A stretch of DNA of 33,152 nucleotides from Acidobacteriota bacterium (GCA_020349885.1 CP070701.1:1571594-1604745), one strand, 5' to 3'; counted from the stretch's first letter, positions 9,594 to 17,357 are shown. Made by a program: numbers and translations. The notes: generated by a model from the letters alone, not told the origin.

Positions 9594-9718
9594 GAGGAGG
9601 TGAACAGGTGAACAGGGGATCAGGAGACCGCAGGCGAACGGCTTACCTGGCATTGTATCCAAACAGTTGACGCTGTCGTCTTGCTCGCCTGCTCGACTGT
9701 TCCAATGCTCGCCTGCTC
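9594..9718. repeat. Inverted pair of degenerate 8-nt tandem arrays (array A)
   Basis: From 9594 to 9625 the sequence reads as four consecutive octamers fitting GANSAGGN (the middle two begin GAACAGG). From 9671 to 9718 six consecutive octamers in the opposite sense fit NNCTGYTC; two of them are identical copies of GCCTGCTC (9687 and 9711). The arms are separated by about 45 nt. The array fills the gap between the Clp-like stop codon and tRNA-Pro and contains no gene. Confidence 0.7.
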
Positions 9719-9720
9719 TA

Positions 9721-9820
<100 letters not shown>

Positions 9821-9900
9821 AACGAACCATTATACTTCCCGCGAAAGTAGATCGCCACGAATCAGGCGGGACGTCCCCGGCGGCCTCGCGGCGGTGGATG

Positions 9901-10263
9901 CTATCGCTGCTTGTAGTGTTGCTCGAGATAGCGTCCGAGCAACTGCCGGTCCCGGCCGTATAAGCGGGTGAACTGGAGCGCCAGACGGTAATCGTTACGT
10001 CCCTCGACGGGCTCTTGGGGCTTCACACGAACCACCTCCCCCTCCGCCGTGAGCCATTCCGACCGCTCGGGGAAGGGAAGCTCGAGCTTGACGGTCAGGT
10101 GAGTCGATTTCGGAATGTAACGGGAGACGCGGCAATGGAACCCTCCCAGGCTGAGATTGCCGGTGACCAAGGTGAGCTCCGTCCCCTCGGGGCCGGCGGT
10201 CTCCACCGTCAGGTGCGCGGGCACCCGCGGGTGTTGGCGTCGTTCCTTTTTTACATCCATCAT
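9901..10263 (-). CDS. Single-domain PilZ protein, probable c-di-GMP receptor
   Basis: At 120 residues the protein is essentially one PilZ domain. Both c-di-GMP-binding signatures are present: RQHPR (RxxxR) near residues 9-13 and NLSLGG ([D/N]xSxxG) near residues 36-41, followed by a beta-rich body. It should bind c-di-GMP and act as an adaptor, typically on motility, polysaccharide export or adhesion; no partner is encoded beside it. The second of two adjacent ATGs (10260) is better spaced from the AGGGAG Shine-Dalgarno than the first. It is clearly paralogous to the PilZ gene at 28070: both open with KERRxHPR and carry a TxGPEG stretch. Family assignment secure; role inferred. Confidence 0.9.
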   Translation of the reverse strand: MMDVKKERRQHPRVPAHLTVETAGPEGTELTLVTGNLSLGGFHCRVSRYIPKSTHLTVKLELPFPERSEWLTAEGEVVRVKPQEPVEGRNDYRLALQFTRLYGRDRQLLGRYLEQHYKQR

Positions 10264-10318
10264 ACTCCCTGTTACCTCAGGCGTTTTTGTGCTTCGTTCG
10301 TCACTTGTTCAGCGATGC

Positions 10319-10348
10319 ATGATAGCTTTTAGAGCCCACCCCGGTCAA
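10319..10348 (-). promoter_or_regulatory. Promoter of the first PilZ gene
   Basis: On the minus strand, TTGACC (complement of 10343-10348) and TATCAT (complement of 10319-10324) are 18 nt apart. The leader would be about 50 nt and carries the AGGGAG ribosome-binding site. The match is good for a sigma70-type promoter. Confidence 0.55.
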
Positions 10349-10419
10349 GCCGTCGAATCGCTGACGAGTCCCCGGTTCCCGCTTGCACCACAAGGGAAAA
10401 GGGACGTGACGCTTTCTGC

Positions 10420-10437
10420 GGGAGGGCGGGGTAGGGG
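10420..10437 (+). other. G-quadruplex-prone motif upstream of parA
   Basis: Four G-runs, GGG-A-GGG-C-GGGG-TA-GGGG, with loops of 1, 1 and 2 nt lie in the 343-nt gap between the PilZ gene and parA. Apart from this motif and the two promoters, nothing gene-like was seen in 10264-10606, and no parS-like palindrome was found. Confidence 0.55.
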
Positions 10438-10492
10438 AGATCGGGCATGGGAGATAGGACATTACGTATGCGATGCTCAACCTGATGCGCTC

Positions 10493-10522
10493 TTGTAGCA
10501 GGCGGGTCTTTTCGGATAGAAT
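10493..10522 (+). promoter_or_regulatory. Possible parA promoter
   Basis: TTGTAG at 10493-10498 and TAGAAT at 10517-10522 are 18 nt apart. The -10 matches five of six consensus bases; the -35 is poor. The leader would be about 78 nt, without an obvious Shine-Dalgarno before ATG 10607. Confidence 0.35.
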
Positions 10523-10606
10523 ACTGCCTCGTGGGAGCACCAATTTTTGCGAAGAGGAAGCGGAACGGATTTAAAGAAAGCGTGAACCCCGAGCCGTGAA
10601 TCAACT

Positions 10607-11395
10607 ATGGGCCGCATCATAGCGATTGCGAACCAAAAGGGCGGCGTGGGAAAGACCACGACGACGATCAACCTCGCGGCCGCGCTCGCCGCGGCGGAGC
10701 GCAAAACGCTTCTCGTGGACATGGACCCGCAGGCGAACTCGACGAGCGGCCTCGGCGTTGCGCAAAACGGCGCGGGGCCCGACGAGGCGCCGCAGCAGGG
10801 CACGCTCTACCAGGCGCTTCTGCATTTGACGCCGCTCGTCGAGATTTACCGCTCGACGGAGCTCCCGCACCTGAAAGTGGTGCCGAGCGAGCGCGCCATG
10901 GTCGGGGCCGAGGTGGAGCTCGTGACGCTCAAGGACCGCGAGTGGCGCCTCAAGCAGCTGCTTCGGCCCGTGCGCCGCCACTTCGACCACATTTTCGTGG
11001 ACTGCCCGCCTTCTCTGGGGCTTTTGACGCTCAACGCCCTGGTCGCGGCCGACGGGGTGCTCATTCCCATGCAGTGCGAGTACTACGCGCTCGAGGGGAT
11101 CTCCGAGCTGGTGGCCACCATTCGCCGCATCCGCGAGACCCTTAACCCCCGCCTTCGCATCGAGGGCGTTCTGCTCACGATGGTCGACGAGCGCACCCGG
11201 TTAGGGCAGCAGGTCGGCGAGGAGATTAAAAAATTTTTCGGCGACCTCGTTTACAAGACCGTGATCCCGCGCAACGTCCGCCTCGGCGAGGCCCCGAGCT
11301 TCGGAAAGCCCGTTTTCCTCTACGACATCGCCTGCCGCGGCGCGGAGGCGTACCTGGCGCTCGGCAAAGAAATTCTGAACGCCTCAAAAACGTAG
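10607..11395 (+). CDS. parA: Chromosome-partitioning ATPase ParA (Soj type)
   Basis: The deviant Walker A motif KGGVGKTT spans residues 11-18, followed by LLVDMDPQANSTSGL (switch I) and the Walker B-like strand HIFVDCPPSLGLLTLNAL. The conserved tail IPRNVRLGEAPSFGKPV is typical of chromosomal Soj/ParA. At 262 residues, with no N-terminal HTH, it is the small chromosomal type rather than a plasmid P1-type ParA. ParA binds DNA non-specifically as an ATP dimer and is released by ParB, moving origin regions apart. parB follows after 9 nt, so the two form an operon. No gidA/gidB, rnpA or dnaA is adjacent, so the usual origin-proximal neighbourhood is not seen here. Confidence 0.97.
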   Translation: MGRIIAIANQKGGVGKTTTTINLAAALAAAERKTLLVDMDPQANSTSGLGVAQNGAGPDEAPQQGTLYQALLHLTPLVEIYRSTELPHLKVVPSERAMVGAEVELVTLKDREWRLKQLLRPVRRHFDHIFVDCPPSLGLLTLNALVAADGVLIPMQCEYYALEGISELVATIRRIRETLNPRLRIEGVLLTMVDERTRLGQQVGEEIKKFFGDLVYKTVIPRNVRLGEAPSFGKPVFLYDIACRGAEAYLALGKEILNASKT

Positions 11396-11404
11396 GCTCA
11401 AGTC

Positions 11405-12316
11405 ATGCCCAAGAAAAAACCCGCTTCCCCGAAACGACAGGCGCTCGGACGCGGCCTGGATGCGCTGCTCGCGAAGCCCGCGGCGGCGCTTCCGGAGTTC
11501 TCCCGCGAAGCGGGCGATGCGCTCGAAATCGATCTCTCGAAAATAGACCCGTCGCCGCACCAGCCCCGCGCACGCATTCACCCGGAGACGCTCGCGGAGC
11601 TTGCGCACTCCATCAAGGAAACGGGCGTCCTGCAGCCCGTGCTGGTGCGCCCCGCGGAGCGGCGGGGACGTTTCCAGCTCATCGCGGGCGAGCGTCGCCT
11701 GCGCGCGGCGAAGCGCGCCGGCCTCCGGCGCATCCCCGCCGTCGTCCGCGACGCGCCCGACGAGCGGCTTCTCGAGTTCGCGCTCATCGAGAACATCCAG
11801 CGCGAGAACCTTTCCCCCCTCGAGGAGGCGCGCGCCTACAGGACCCTCTCCGACACGTACAACCTGACGCAGGAGAAAATCGCCAAGCGCGTCGGGAAGT
11901 CGCGCGCGGCCGTGGCGAACGCGATGCGCCTCCTCGCGCTTCCGCCCAAGTGCCAAAAATTGCTCGAGGACGGAAGCCTCAGCTCCGGCCACGCGAAAAT
12001 TCTCCTTTCCCTCGATGACGCCGCGCTGCAGGAGCGCCTCGCGGAGCGCATCGCCAAAGAGAACCTCTCCGTGCGCGCCGCGGGAGCGCTCGCCAAAGCG
12101 AAGGTTCCGTCCGGCGGCGGGCCCTCCCGTCGAAAGGCCGCGGAAGCTTCCAAGGACCCGAACGTCCGCCGCGCGGAAGAGGATCTCCAGCGCGTGCTCG
12201 GCACGAAGGTCGCCATTCGCGGCGGGGGCGGCCGGGGCCGCATCGAAATTTTTTATTACTCCGCGAACGACCTGCACCGCCTCTACGACCAACTGCTTCT
12301 CTCGCGCGGGAAATAA
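11405..12316 (+). CDS. parB: Chromosome-partitioning protein ParB (CTP-dependent DNA clamp)
   Basis: The N-terminus has the ParA-stimulating basic segment with LGRGLDALL (residues 14-22). The ParB/Srx CTPase fold has HQPR near residue 58, GERR at 95-98 and ENIQRENLSPLEEA from residue 129. An HTH region follows (LTQEKIAKRVGKSRAAVANAMRLL), which reads parS. The C-terminal dimerisation segment is preceded by a flexible Gly/Ser/Lys-rich linker. Length 303 is typical. It loads at parS, spreads as a sliding clamp and works with ParA. I did not find a parS consensus inside the window, so loading sites are probably elsewhere on the chromosome. Confidence 0.97.
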   Translation: MPKKKPASPKRQALGRGLDALLAKPAAALPEFSREAGDALEIDLSKIDPSPHQPRARIHPETLAELAHSIKETGVLQPVLVRPAERRGRFQLIAGERRLRAAKRAGLRRIPAVVRDAPDERLLEFALIENIQRENLSPLEEARAYRTLSDTYNLTQEKIAKRVGKSRAAVANAMRLLALPPKCQKLLEDGSLSSGHAKILLSLDDAALQERLAERIAKENLSVRAAGALAKAKVPSGGGPSRRKAAEASKDPNVRRAEEDLQRVLGTKVAIRGGGGRGRIEIFYYSANDLHRLYDQLLLSRGK

Positions 12317-12408
12317 TTCGCCGCGGGCCCGGCGATTGTGATTGTTTCGTTCGCGCTCGCGGTGATGATGAAGGTGAAGGGAGACGCGAAAGGGGACGGG
12401 CGGCAGGC

Positions 12409-12437
12409 TTGACAGGGGAGGTGCCGCGTGCTAACTT
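12409..12437 (+). promoter_or_regulatory. Promoter of tRNA-Gly (and possibly the bactofilin gene)
   Basis: A perfect TTGACA (12409-12414) is followed after 17 nt by TAACTT (12432-12437), whose end is 12 nt before the first base of tRNA-Gly. This is the expected geometry for a tRNA promoter, although the -10 matches TATAAT at only three positions. Confidence 0.6.
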
Positions 12438-12449
12438 GAAGAATACGAT

Positions 12450-12525
12450 GCGGGATTAACTCAATCGGTAGAGTGCAAGCTTCCCAAGCTTGAAGTTGCG
12501 GGTTCAAGTCCCGTATCCCGCTCCA
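12450..12525 (+). tRNA. tRNA-Gly (anticodon CCC)
   Basis: The acceptor stem GCGGGAT pairs with ATCCCGC. The D-loop contains AATCGGTAGAGTGC, and the anticodon stem CAAGC/GCTTG closes loop TTCCCAA, giving anticodon CCC. The T-arm contains GGTTCAAGTCCC, discriminator T, and an encoded CCA at 12523-12525. It reads GGG codons, which are frequent in several genes here. The bactofilin start codon is only 20 nt downstream, so the mRNA may be processed off a tRNA-mRNA transcript. Confidence 0.96.
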
Positions 12526-12545
12526 TAAGGAAAGCAGGCGAAACC

Positions 12546-13076
12546 GTGGCATTTTTCGGCGAGAGGAAAAAATCGGCAGGTGTGCCCGTGCCGGGTGCTT
12601 CCAGGCCGGCGGCGCCCAGCGCGCCTCCTCCCTCGCCGCGCACGGTGCTCGGACGCGGCGCGACGTTCGAGGGCGTCCTCAAGGGCGAAGGCGAGGTCGT
12701 GGTGGAAGGCTCGTTCCAGGGAGAGGTCAACCTGTCCGGCAACTTCGCCGTCGGCGTGGAAGGGCGCGTGGAGGCGAGCATTCAAGCCCGCGCCGTGACG
12801 GTCGAGGGAACCATCGTGGGTAACATGACGGTGTCGGAGCGGGTGGACATCCGCGCCACCGGCGTCATCGAAGGCGACATCACGACGCCCCGCGTCGCCG
12901 TGGCGGAAGGAGCGACCATCCGCGGCCGCATCAATATGTCTCCGTCGCTTGGCGCCGAAGCCCGACCGGGCGGCGCTGCCTCGCCGGGCATGGCCGTGCC
13001 CCCCGGCCGGGCCGCCGCGAGCCCGGGAGGAGCAGGCCTGCCTTCCACGAGCGGACGCGCCGTGGTCGAAGGCTAG
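12546..13076 (+). CDS. Bactofilin-family cytoskeletal protein
   Basis: A 176-residue protein with a disordered Pro/Ala-rich head (residues 1-35), a central about 100-residue right-handed beta-helix, and a Gly/Ala/Pro-rich tail. The core shows repeating short strands separated by glycines: GEGEVVVEGSFQGEV, GNFAVGVEGRVEA, ARAVTVEGTIVGN, ERVDIRATGVIEGD and so on. This is the bactofilin (DUF583) pattern. Bactofilins polymerise without nucleotide into membrane-associated filaments that organise cell shape, stalks or ParAB positioning. The link to the parAB operon just upstream is notable because bactofilins scaffold ParABS in myxobacteria; whether they cooperate here is inference. It starts at GTG 12546, with an AGG Shine-Dalgarno 7 nt upstream. 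Confidence 0.9.
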   Translation: MAFFGERKKSAGVPVPGASRPAAPSAPPPSPRTVLGRGATFEGVLKGEGEVVVEGSFQGEVNLSGNFAVGVEGRVEASIQARAVTVEGTIVGNMTVSERVDIRATGVIEGDITTPRVAVAEGATIRGRINMSPSLGAEARPGGAASPGMAVPPGRAAASPGGAGLPSTSGRAVVEG

Positions 13077-13106
13077 GCGCGTCTTTTTTCCATTACATCC
13101 CTTCCC

Positions 13107-15188
13107 ATGCGTTTCATGAACGTTCCGGCTGCTAATTATACGAAGCGGCGTCTCGCCGCGGGAGGGGTGCTTTTTTGCGCGTTCTGGGCAAGCGCCGCGC
13201 CATGCCTGGCAGTGGAAGCACCATCCGTCCGGGGCGGACGACACAAAAAGGGTGCGCCGGCCATACCCTTGGCCCTGGAGGAGCAGGCCGAGGCGGACGC
13301 GAAGTCGCGGCGGGCGGAGGCGTACGCGCGTTTCCTGCGCGGCAGCATCTATGAGCAGGAGGGACGGTATCCCCGGGCGCTCGAGGCCTACCGCGATGCC
13401 CTCGCGCTCGACCCGGAGTCTTCCCATCTGCACTTCAAACTCGGCGAGATGCTTTTCTACGCTGGGCAATTGAGTGAAGCCAGGGACCATGTGGAGGAGA
13501 GTCTCCGCCTCGGCGAAAGCTACGAGGCCCATCTTCTGATGGCGCGCCTTCACCACAGCACGGCCGGGCGGAAGGGGCGGCGGAGCACCGCGTTCTACGA
13601 GCTGGCCGCCGAGGAGTACCGACGCGCCATGGCGCTGGCCGCGGACTCCGACATGTCGGACAAGTCCGAAGCCGCCGCCATGGAGCTGGCCAAGCTTTAC
13701 CTTGCGCTGGGCCGAACCGAGAAAGCCGAGGAGGTGCTCGAAGTGCTTCTGGCTCAAAAACCGGGTAACGCCCTTCCCCTCTTGCTGCTTGCGGAGATCC
13801 GCGAGTCGCAGGGGCTTTTTAATGAGGTGGAAGATCTCATTCAGCAGGCCTTGGAGGCCAATCCCGATTCCCTGCAGGCGATTCGCACAGCGGCCTCGTT
13901 CTATAGTGTGCGCGGCCGCTGCACCGAGGCCATTCCCCATCTCGAACGCCTCCTCGACGCCATACCGCCTGACTTCGTAACGCGGGAGCAGCTTGGACTT
14001 TGCTATATCGCCGAGAAGCGCTACGAGAACGCCATCTCCCTGCTCGAGCCGTTCGTAAGCCTCCAGAGCACCTACGACATCGTGCACCTTCTCGCGCTTG
14101 CCCTGCGGAAAACCGAGCAGCACGACAAGGCCGTCCGCTTGTGGCTGCGATTCTTGCAGGAACAGCCGGGGCACCTTAGGGCGCGCGCGGAACTCGCAGG
14201 GGTCTACGCGCTCCAGGAAGACTATGCGAGTGCCCTTGAGCAGTACCGGATTCTTGAAGACATGCTGCTTCGGACGCGGGAAACGGCCCGTGTTCCGCAT
14301 GACGAGGTGGCGAAGGTTCTGCATCGGCAGGGACTGGTCCTTGTGGCCATGGGCCAATACGGCGAAGCCGCGACGGCTTTTGAGCGCGCCATGCGGCTCG
14401 CTTCGGCGCCTTCGGAGGATTTTTATTTGGCCGCACTCGAGGCATGGCTCAACGCGGACGAGGTCACCCGCGCGCTCACGGTCACCATTGAGGCCCTGAG
14501 CCATTTCCCGAAAAGCACGCTGCTGCGCTTCGCCATGGCCGAAATTTTCTTGCGGGACGGCAAGGAAAGCGAGGCCGTCAAGAGCGTTGAGGACATTCTC
14601 GAAGAAGACAACCTCACCGAGGGGGATTACCGGCAGGCCGCGGCGTTTTATCGAGCGCTCGAGTACCCCGAGGAAGCCATGGGGGTGCTCAAGAGGGGGG
14701 AAAAAGTTTTTCCGAAAAGCGACAGCATTCAGTTTCAACTGGGCGCCCTCTACGAGCGGCAGAGCTTTTTTGATGAAGCGGAGCGCCATCTGCGCCACGC
14801 CATTGAGCTGAATCCACGGAACGCGGCGGCCCTCAATTACCTGGGCTACATCCTCGCGGACCGGGGCGGGCCGCTCGACGAGGCGCTCGCACTGACGAAG
14901 CAGGCGGTCGCCATCGATTCGGGAAACGGCGCCTACCTCGACAGCCTGGGCTGGGCGCACTTTCGGCGCGGTGAATACGAGGAATCGGAAAAATACCTGG
15001 AGCAGGCCATCGAGCGCCTCGAGGACCCGATTGTTCGCGACCACCTGGGCGACGTGCGCTTCGCCCTCGGCCGCATCGAGGACGCCATCACGGAATGGCG
15101 CAAGGCCCTCGAAGGGGGAATCGAGAACGCCGAGGAGGTACGTCAAAAAATTGAGCGTGCGGAGGCGCAGCTTGGCGCGGCGCAATAG
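13107..15188 (+). CDS. Exported tetratricopeptide-repeat protein (693 aa)
   Basis: An N-terminal signal peptide is visible: basic NYTKRR, hydrophobic core GGVLFCAFWASAAP, and a likely cut after CLA near residue 35. The mature part is a long run of TPRs, with clear units such as YPRALEAYRDALALDPES, SEARDHVEESLRLGES, FFDEAERHLRHAIELNPR and YEESEKYLEQAIERLED. The final units (about residues 560-680) are the best TPR matches. No catalytic domain is present. It lies upstream of ispE with only a short gap, so the two are probably co-transcribed. No clear Shine-Dalgarno precedes ATG 13107; an in-frame ATG three codons later is possible. It is likely a periplasmic or outer-membrane-associated scaffold; the partner is unknown. 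Confidence 0.85.
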   Translation: MRFMNVPAANYTKRRLAAGGVLFCAFWASAAPCLAVEAPSVRGGRHKKGAPAIPLALEEQAEADAKSRRAEAYARFLRGSIYEQEGRYPRALEAYRDALALDPESSHLHFKLGEMLFYAGQLSEARDHVEESLRLGESYEAHLLMARLHHSTAGRKGRRSTAFYELAAEEYRRAMALAADSDMSDKSEAAAMELAKLYLALGRTEKAEEVLEVLLAQKPGNALPLLLLAEIRESQGLFNEVEDLIQQALEANPDSLQAIRTAASFYSVRGRCTEAIPHLERLLDAIPPDFVTREQLGLCYIAEKRYENAISLLEPFVSLQSTYDIVHLLALALRKTEQHDKAVRLWLRFLQEQPGHLRARAELAGVYALQEDYASALEQYRILEDMLLRTRETARVPHDEVAKVLHRQGLVLVAMGQYGEAATAFERAMRLASAPSEDFYLAALEAWLNADEVTRALTVTIEALSHFPKSTLLRFAMAEIFLRDGKESEAVKSVEDILEEDNLTEGDYRQAAAFYRALEYPEEAMGVLKRGEKVFPKSDSIQFQLGALYERQSFFDEAERHLRHAIELNPRNAAALNYLGYILADRGGPLDEALALTKQAVAIDSGNGAYLDSLGWAHFRRGEYEESEKYLEQAIERLEDPIVRDHLGDVRFALGRIEDAITEWRKALEGGIENAEEVRQKIERAEAQLGAAQ

Positions 15189-15204
15189 GGGCCGCGCCCC
15201 GACC

Positions 15205-16131
15205 TTGAAGATTCCATCGTTCGCCAAGCTGAACCTTGGCCTCGAAGCGGGGCCGCGCCGCCCCGACGGCTATCACGCCCTCGCAACGCTCTACCAGACC
15301 ATCAGCCTTCACGATACGCTCTCGTTTTCGTTCGAGGGGCGGGAATGGCAGATCGAAACCCGATGCGGGCGCCGGGACAAGTACGACGACGCGGACCTTC
15401 CCGCGGGGACGGACAACCTCGTATGGCAGGCGCTCGAACGCCTCCGTCCGCACATGGGCAGGCAGGGCGTTCGCGTCCGCATTCAAAAGCGCATTCCAGT
15501 GGGAGCCGGCTTGGGCGGCGGAAGCAGCAACGCCGCCGCCGTGCTCCTTGCCGTAAACCGCGCGCTTCGCCTGGGGCTTTCGTGGCAGGCGCTCTACGCC
15601 GCCGCCGCTTCCCTGGGCTCGGACGTTCCGTTCTTTCTCCACGGCGGGACGGCGCTGGGCGTGGGGCGCGGCGAGGTGGTCTGCCCGCTTCCCGACGTGT
15701 GGAAAAGGGCCGTGTTCTACGTGCTTGCGGTTCCGCCGGAGCGCCTTTCGACGGAGGCCGTATACGAAGCGCTGGATCGGACTTGCAGGGGCTTGACTCC
15801 AAAAAAGTTGTCTGGTATTATTTTAAAGGATACGTTCCTGGTGCTTGACAGGGGTGTGCCGATGCAGTTGCAACTAAAGAACGACCTCGAAAGCGCGGCT
15901 TGTCGGATGGAGACGGTGGTCCGGCGGGTTCGGCGCGCCTTCGCTGAGGCGGGCGCCGTCCGTCCTGCGCTTACGGGGAGCGGGACAGGGTGGTATGCTC
16001 TTGTGCCCGGCCGTGCGGCGGCGCGGCGGATGGAGCGTCGTCTCGCTGGGTATGACTGGTTCGTCCGGACGGGTTGTTTCGTGACGAGGCGCCGCTTCGC
16101 CCGGGCGTTCCGCCCGCCCCGGCCATGCTGA
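15205..16131 (+). CDS. ispE: 4-diphosphocytidyl-2-C-methyl-D-erythritol kinase
   Basis: This is a GHMP-fold kinase of the non-mevalonate isoprenoid pathway. It phosphorylates the 2-hydroxyl of CDP-methylerythritol with ATP in the cytoplasm. The N-terminal strand IPSFAKLNLGL, the ATP loop PVGAGLGGGSSNAAAVL (from residue 98), the LGSDVPFFLHGG motif and the C-terminal LTGSGTGWYAL motif are all present. TTG 15205 gives the family-typical start right before KIPSFAKLNL; in-frame GTG 15157 and TTG 15172 are alternatives overlapping the TPR gene. At 308 residues it is slightly longer than average, owing to an Arg/Pro-rich tail. Isoprenoids made here feed undecaprenyl phosphate, the carrier recycled by the uppP genes downstream. 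Identity is secure; only the start is uncertain. Confidence 0.93.
   Translation: MKIPSFAKLNLGLEAGPRRPDGYHALATLYQTISLHDTLSFSFEGREWQIETRCGRRDKYDDADLPAGTDNLVWQALERLRPHMGRQGVRVRIQKRIPVGAGLGGGSSNAAAVLLAVNRALRLGLSWQALYAAAASLGSDVPFFLHGGTALGVGRGEVVCPLPDVWKRAVFYVLAVPPERLSTEAVYEALDRTCRGLTPKKLSGIILKDTFLVLDRGVPMQLQLKNDLESAACRMETVVRRVRRAFAEAGAVRPALTGSGTGWYALVPGRAAARRMERRLAGYDWFVRTGCFVTRRRFARAFRPPRPC
15793..15821 (+). promoter_or_regulatory. Promoter-like sequence inside ispE
   Basis: TTGACT (15793-15798), a 17-nt spacer and TATTAT (15816-15821) form one of the best promoter matches in the window. It sits in a locally AT-rich stretch of the ispE coding region, about 565 nt upstream of spoVG. It may give spoVG expression independent of ispE, or be a chance match. 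Confidence 0.35.
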
Positions 16132-16223
16132 ACTCGGCCGCACTGCTTCCAGGAGACAGGCAAAGACAAGGTACAAAGAAAGAGAGAGAGAGAAGCCAAT
16201 GAAAACCACTTTCCCCGACATGT

Positions 16224-16274
16224 AGGGGCAATTCCCGACACCTCGGGATAAGCCCCCGCAAAAGCGGGATAAGC
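16224..16274. repeat. Cluster of small inverted and direct repeats between ispE and spoVG
   Basis: TCCCGA-cacc-TCGGGA (16233-16248), CCCGC-AAAA-GCGGG nearby (about 16255-16268) and a direct repeat GGGATAAGC (16245-16253 and 16266-16274) lie in the 254-nt gap. They could form one or two short hairpins in the spoVG leader or at the ispE 3' end. No U-tract follows, and no known riboswitch was recognised. Confidence 0.4.
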
Positions 16275-16385
16275 TACGAGAGAACCCACGGGCTTGTCCT
16301 TCGGGTGTTCCGGTACACCGTATCGGGATTCCCTGGGGACGCGGTTTTTAGTTTTTTGGGGAGATCTCGAAAGGAATCCAAAACC

Positions 16386-16688
16386 ATGAACATCACCGAA
16401 GTGCGCGTTTTTCCGATTCATGACAAGGACAAACTGAGAGCCTTCGTCTCGATTGTCATCGATGGTTGTTTCATCGTGACCGACATCAAGATCATCCAGG
16501 GCAGAAACGGCGCGTTTCTTTCGATGCCGGGCAAGCTCGGCAAAGACGGAAAGTTCCGTGACATCGTCCACCCTCTTGACTCGGAAACACGCAAGTTCAT
16601 CGAGGACATGGTGTTCTCGAAGTATCACGAGGTCACCAAGGTCGAAGCGTCGCCCGGCGGCGAGGCGCTCCCTGCTCCTTCGGAGTAA
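16386..16688 (+). CDS. spoVG: SpoVG-family nucleic-acid-binding regulator
   Basis: A 100-residue protein starting MNITEVRVFP, with the compact SpoVG core VTDIKIIQGRNGAFLSMP, KDGKFRDIVHPL and ETRKFIEDMVFSKY. SpoVG proteins are small dimeric DNA/RNA-binding regulators named for Bacillus septation and sporulation but widespread in non-sporulating bacteria, so it is not evidence of sporulation. ATG 16386 is preceded by AAGGAA with a 9-nt spacer, which selects it over an upstream in-frame ATG at 16305. ispE and spoVG also lie near one another in Firmicutes, which supports both calls. A short acidic/Pro tail is variable in the family. Confidence 0.95.
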   Translation: MNITEVRVFPIHDKDKLRAFVSIVIDGCFIVTDIKIIQGRNGAFLSMPGKLGKDGKFRDIVHPLDSETRKFIEDMVFSKYHEVTKVEASPGGEALPAPSE

Positions 16689-16718
16689 TCCCGGGCCTCT
16701 TCAAGGCGAGGGAGAGGG

Positions 16719-17357
16719 CTACGCCCGGCCGTGCGTGTCGAGGATGTCGCGCGCGAGGCGCTCGGCCGCCTCGTCGTTTCCGAGGCGGTAGATTTCCAAA
16801 ATATCGCTCTCGATGAGGGCGTCGTAGAAGGCCACTCGGCGCTCGGCCGGAATCTTCTCCTGAATGTCGGTGCGCATTTTCTTCAAAAGCGCCGTGAACT
16901 TCGCGTACTCTTCGCCGAAGACTTTTTCCAGCATGAGGCGGACGCGGCGCGAGAGGCGCGGGGCCGAGCCGCCCGTGGCGACGGCGATCTGGAGTTCCCC
17001 CCGCCGCAGCACCGAGGGAACCACGAAGTGGCAGTGCTCGGGGTCGTCCGCGGCGTTGAGGAGAATTTTCTTTTCCTCGCAGAGGCGGTAGAGCTCGGGG
17101 TTGAGCGCGCGGTCGTCGGTCGCTCCCGCCACGAGAAAGACTCCTTCCAAATCGGAAGGAGCGAACGCCCGCGCGTGCCACACGATGCGGCCTTCCCCGG
17201 CGAGGCGGCGGATGTCGTCGTGCGCCTCGGGACTCACGACCGTGACGTGCGCGCCGGCTTCGAGAAGGGACAAAATTTTACGCGCGGCCACCTCGCCCCC
17301 GCCCACGACGAGCGCGCGCCGACCCTCGAGGTTGAGAAAAGCAGGGTAATAAGGCAT
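16719..17357 (-). CDS. Precorrin-2 dehydrogenase / sirohydrochlorin ferrochelatase-like protein (Met8/CysG N-terminal type)
   Basis: The 212-residue protein begins MPYYPAFLNLEGRRALVVGGGEVAARK, the NAD-binding Rossmann motif of Met8p and the CysG N-terminal domain (GGGEVA at 19-24). LNAADDPEHCHFVVPS places Asp104 where CysG has its catalytic Asp, and ATGGSAPRLSRRVR (127-140) matches the conserved anion-binding segment. It should oxidise precorrin-2 to sirohydrochlorin with NAD+, and may insert iron to give siroheme, in the cytoplasm. The uroporphyrinogen methyltransferase domain of full CysG is absent and no other heme gene is in the window. It lies downstream of the two TlpA-like genes on the same strand, next to heptamer array B, and has no visible Shine-Dalgarno. 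Confidence 0.92.
   Translation of the reverse strand: MPYYPAFLNLEGRRALVVGGGEVAARKILSLLEAGAHVTVVSPEAHDDIRRLAGEGRIVWHARAFAPSDLEGVFLVAGATDDRALNPELYRLCEEKKILLNAADDPEHCHFVVPSVLRRGELQIAVATGGSAPRLSRRVRLMLEKVFGEEYAKFTALLKKMRTDIQEKIPAERRVAFYDALIESDILEIYRLGNDEAAERLARDILDTHGRA

Noticed and set aside
10264-10606. Replication origin or parS site near parAB
   Set aside because: No cluster of DnaA boxes and no parS-like palindrome were seen in this gap or in the other gaps.
12504-15227. Long open frame of 907 codons on the minus strand
   Set aside because: It lies opposite the bactofilin, TPR and ispE genes. Its translation is low-complexity, Arg/Gly/Leu-rich, without domains, and is a typical GC-rich shadow of well-supported plus-strand genes.
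16132-16385. Riboswitch upstream of spoVG
   Set aside because: Only short hairpins and a 9-nt direct repeat; no known aptamer core could be matched.
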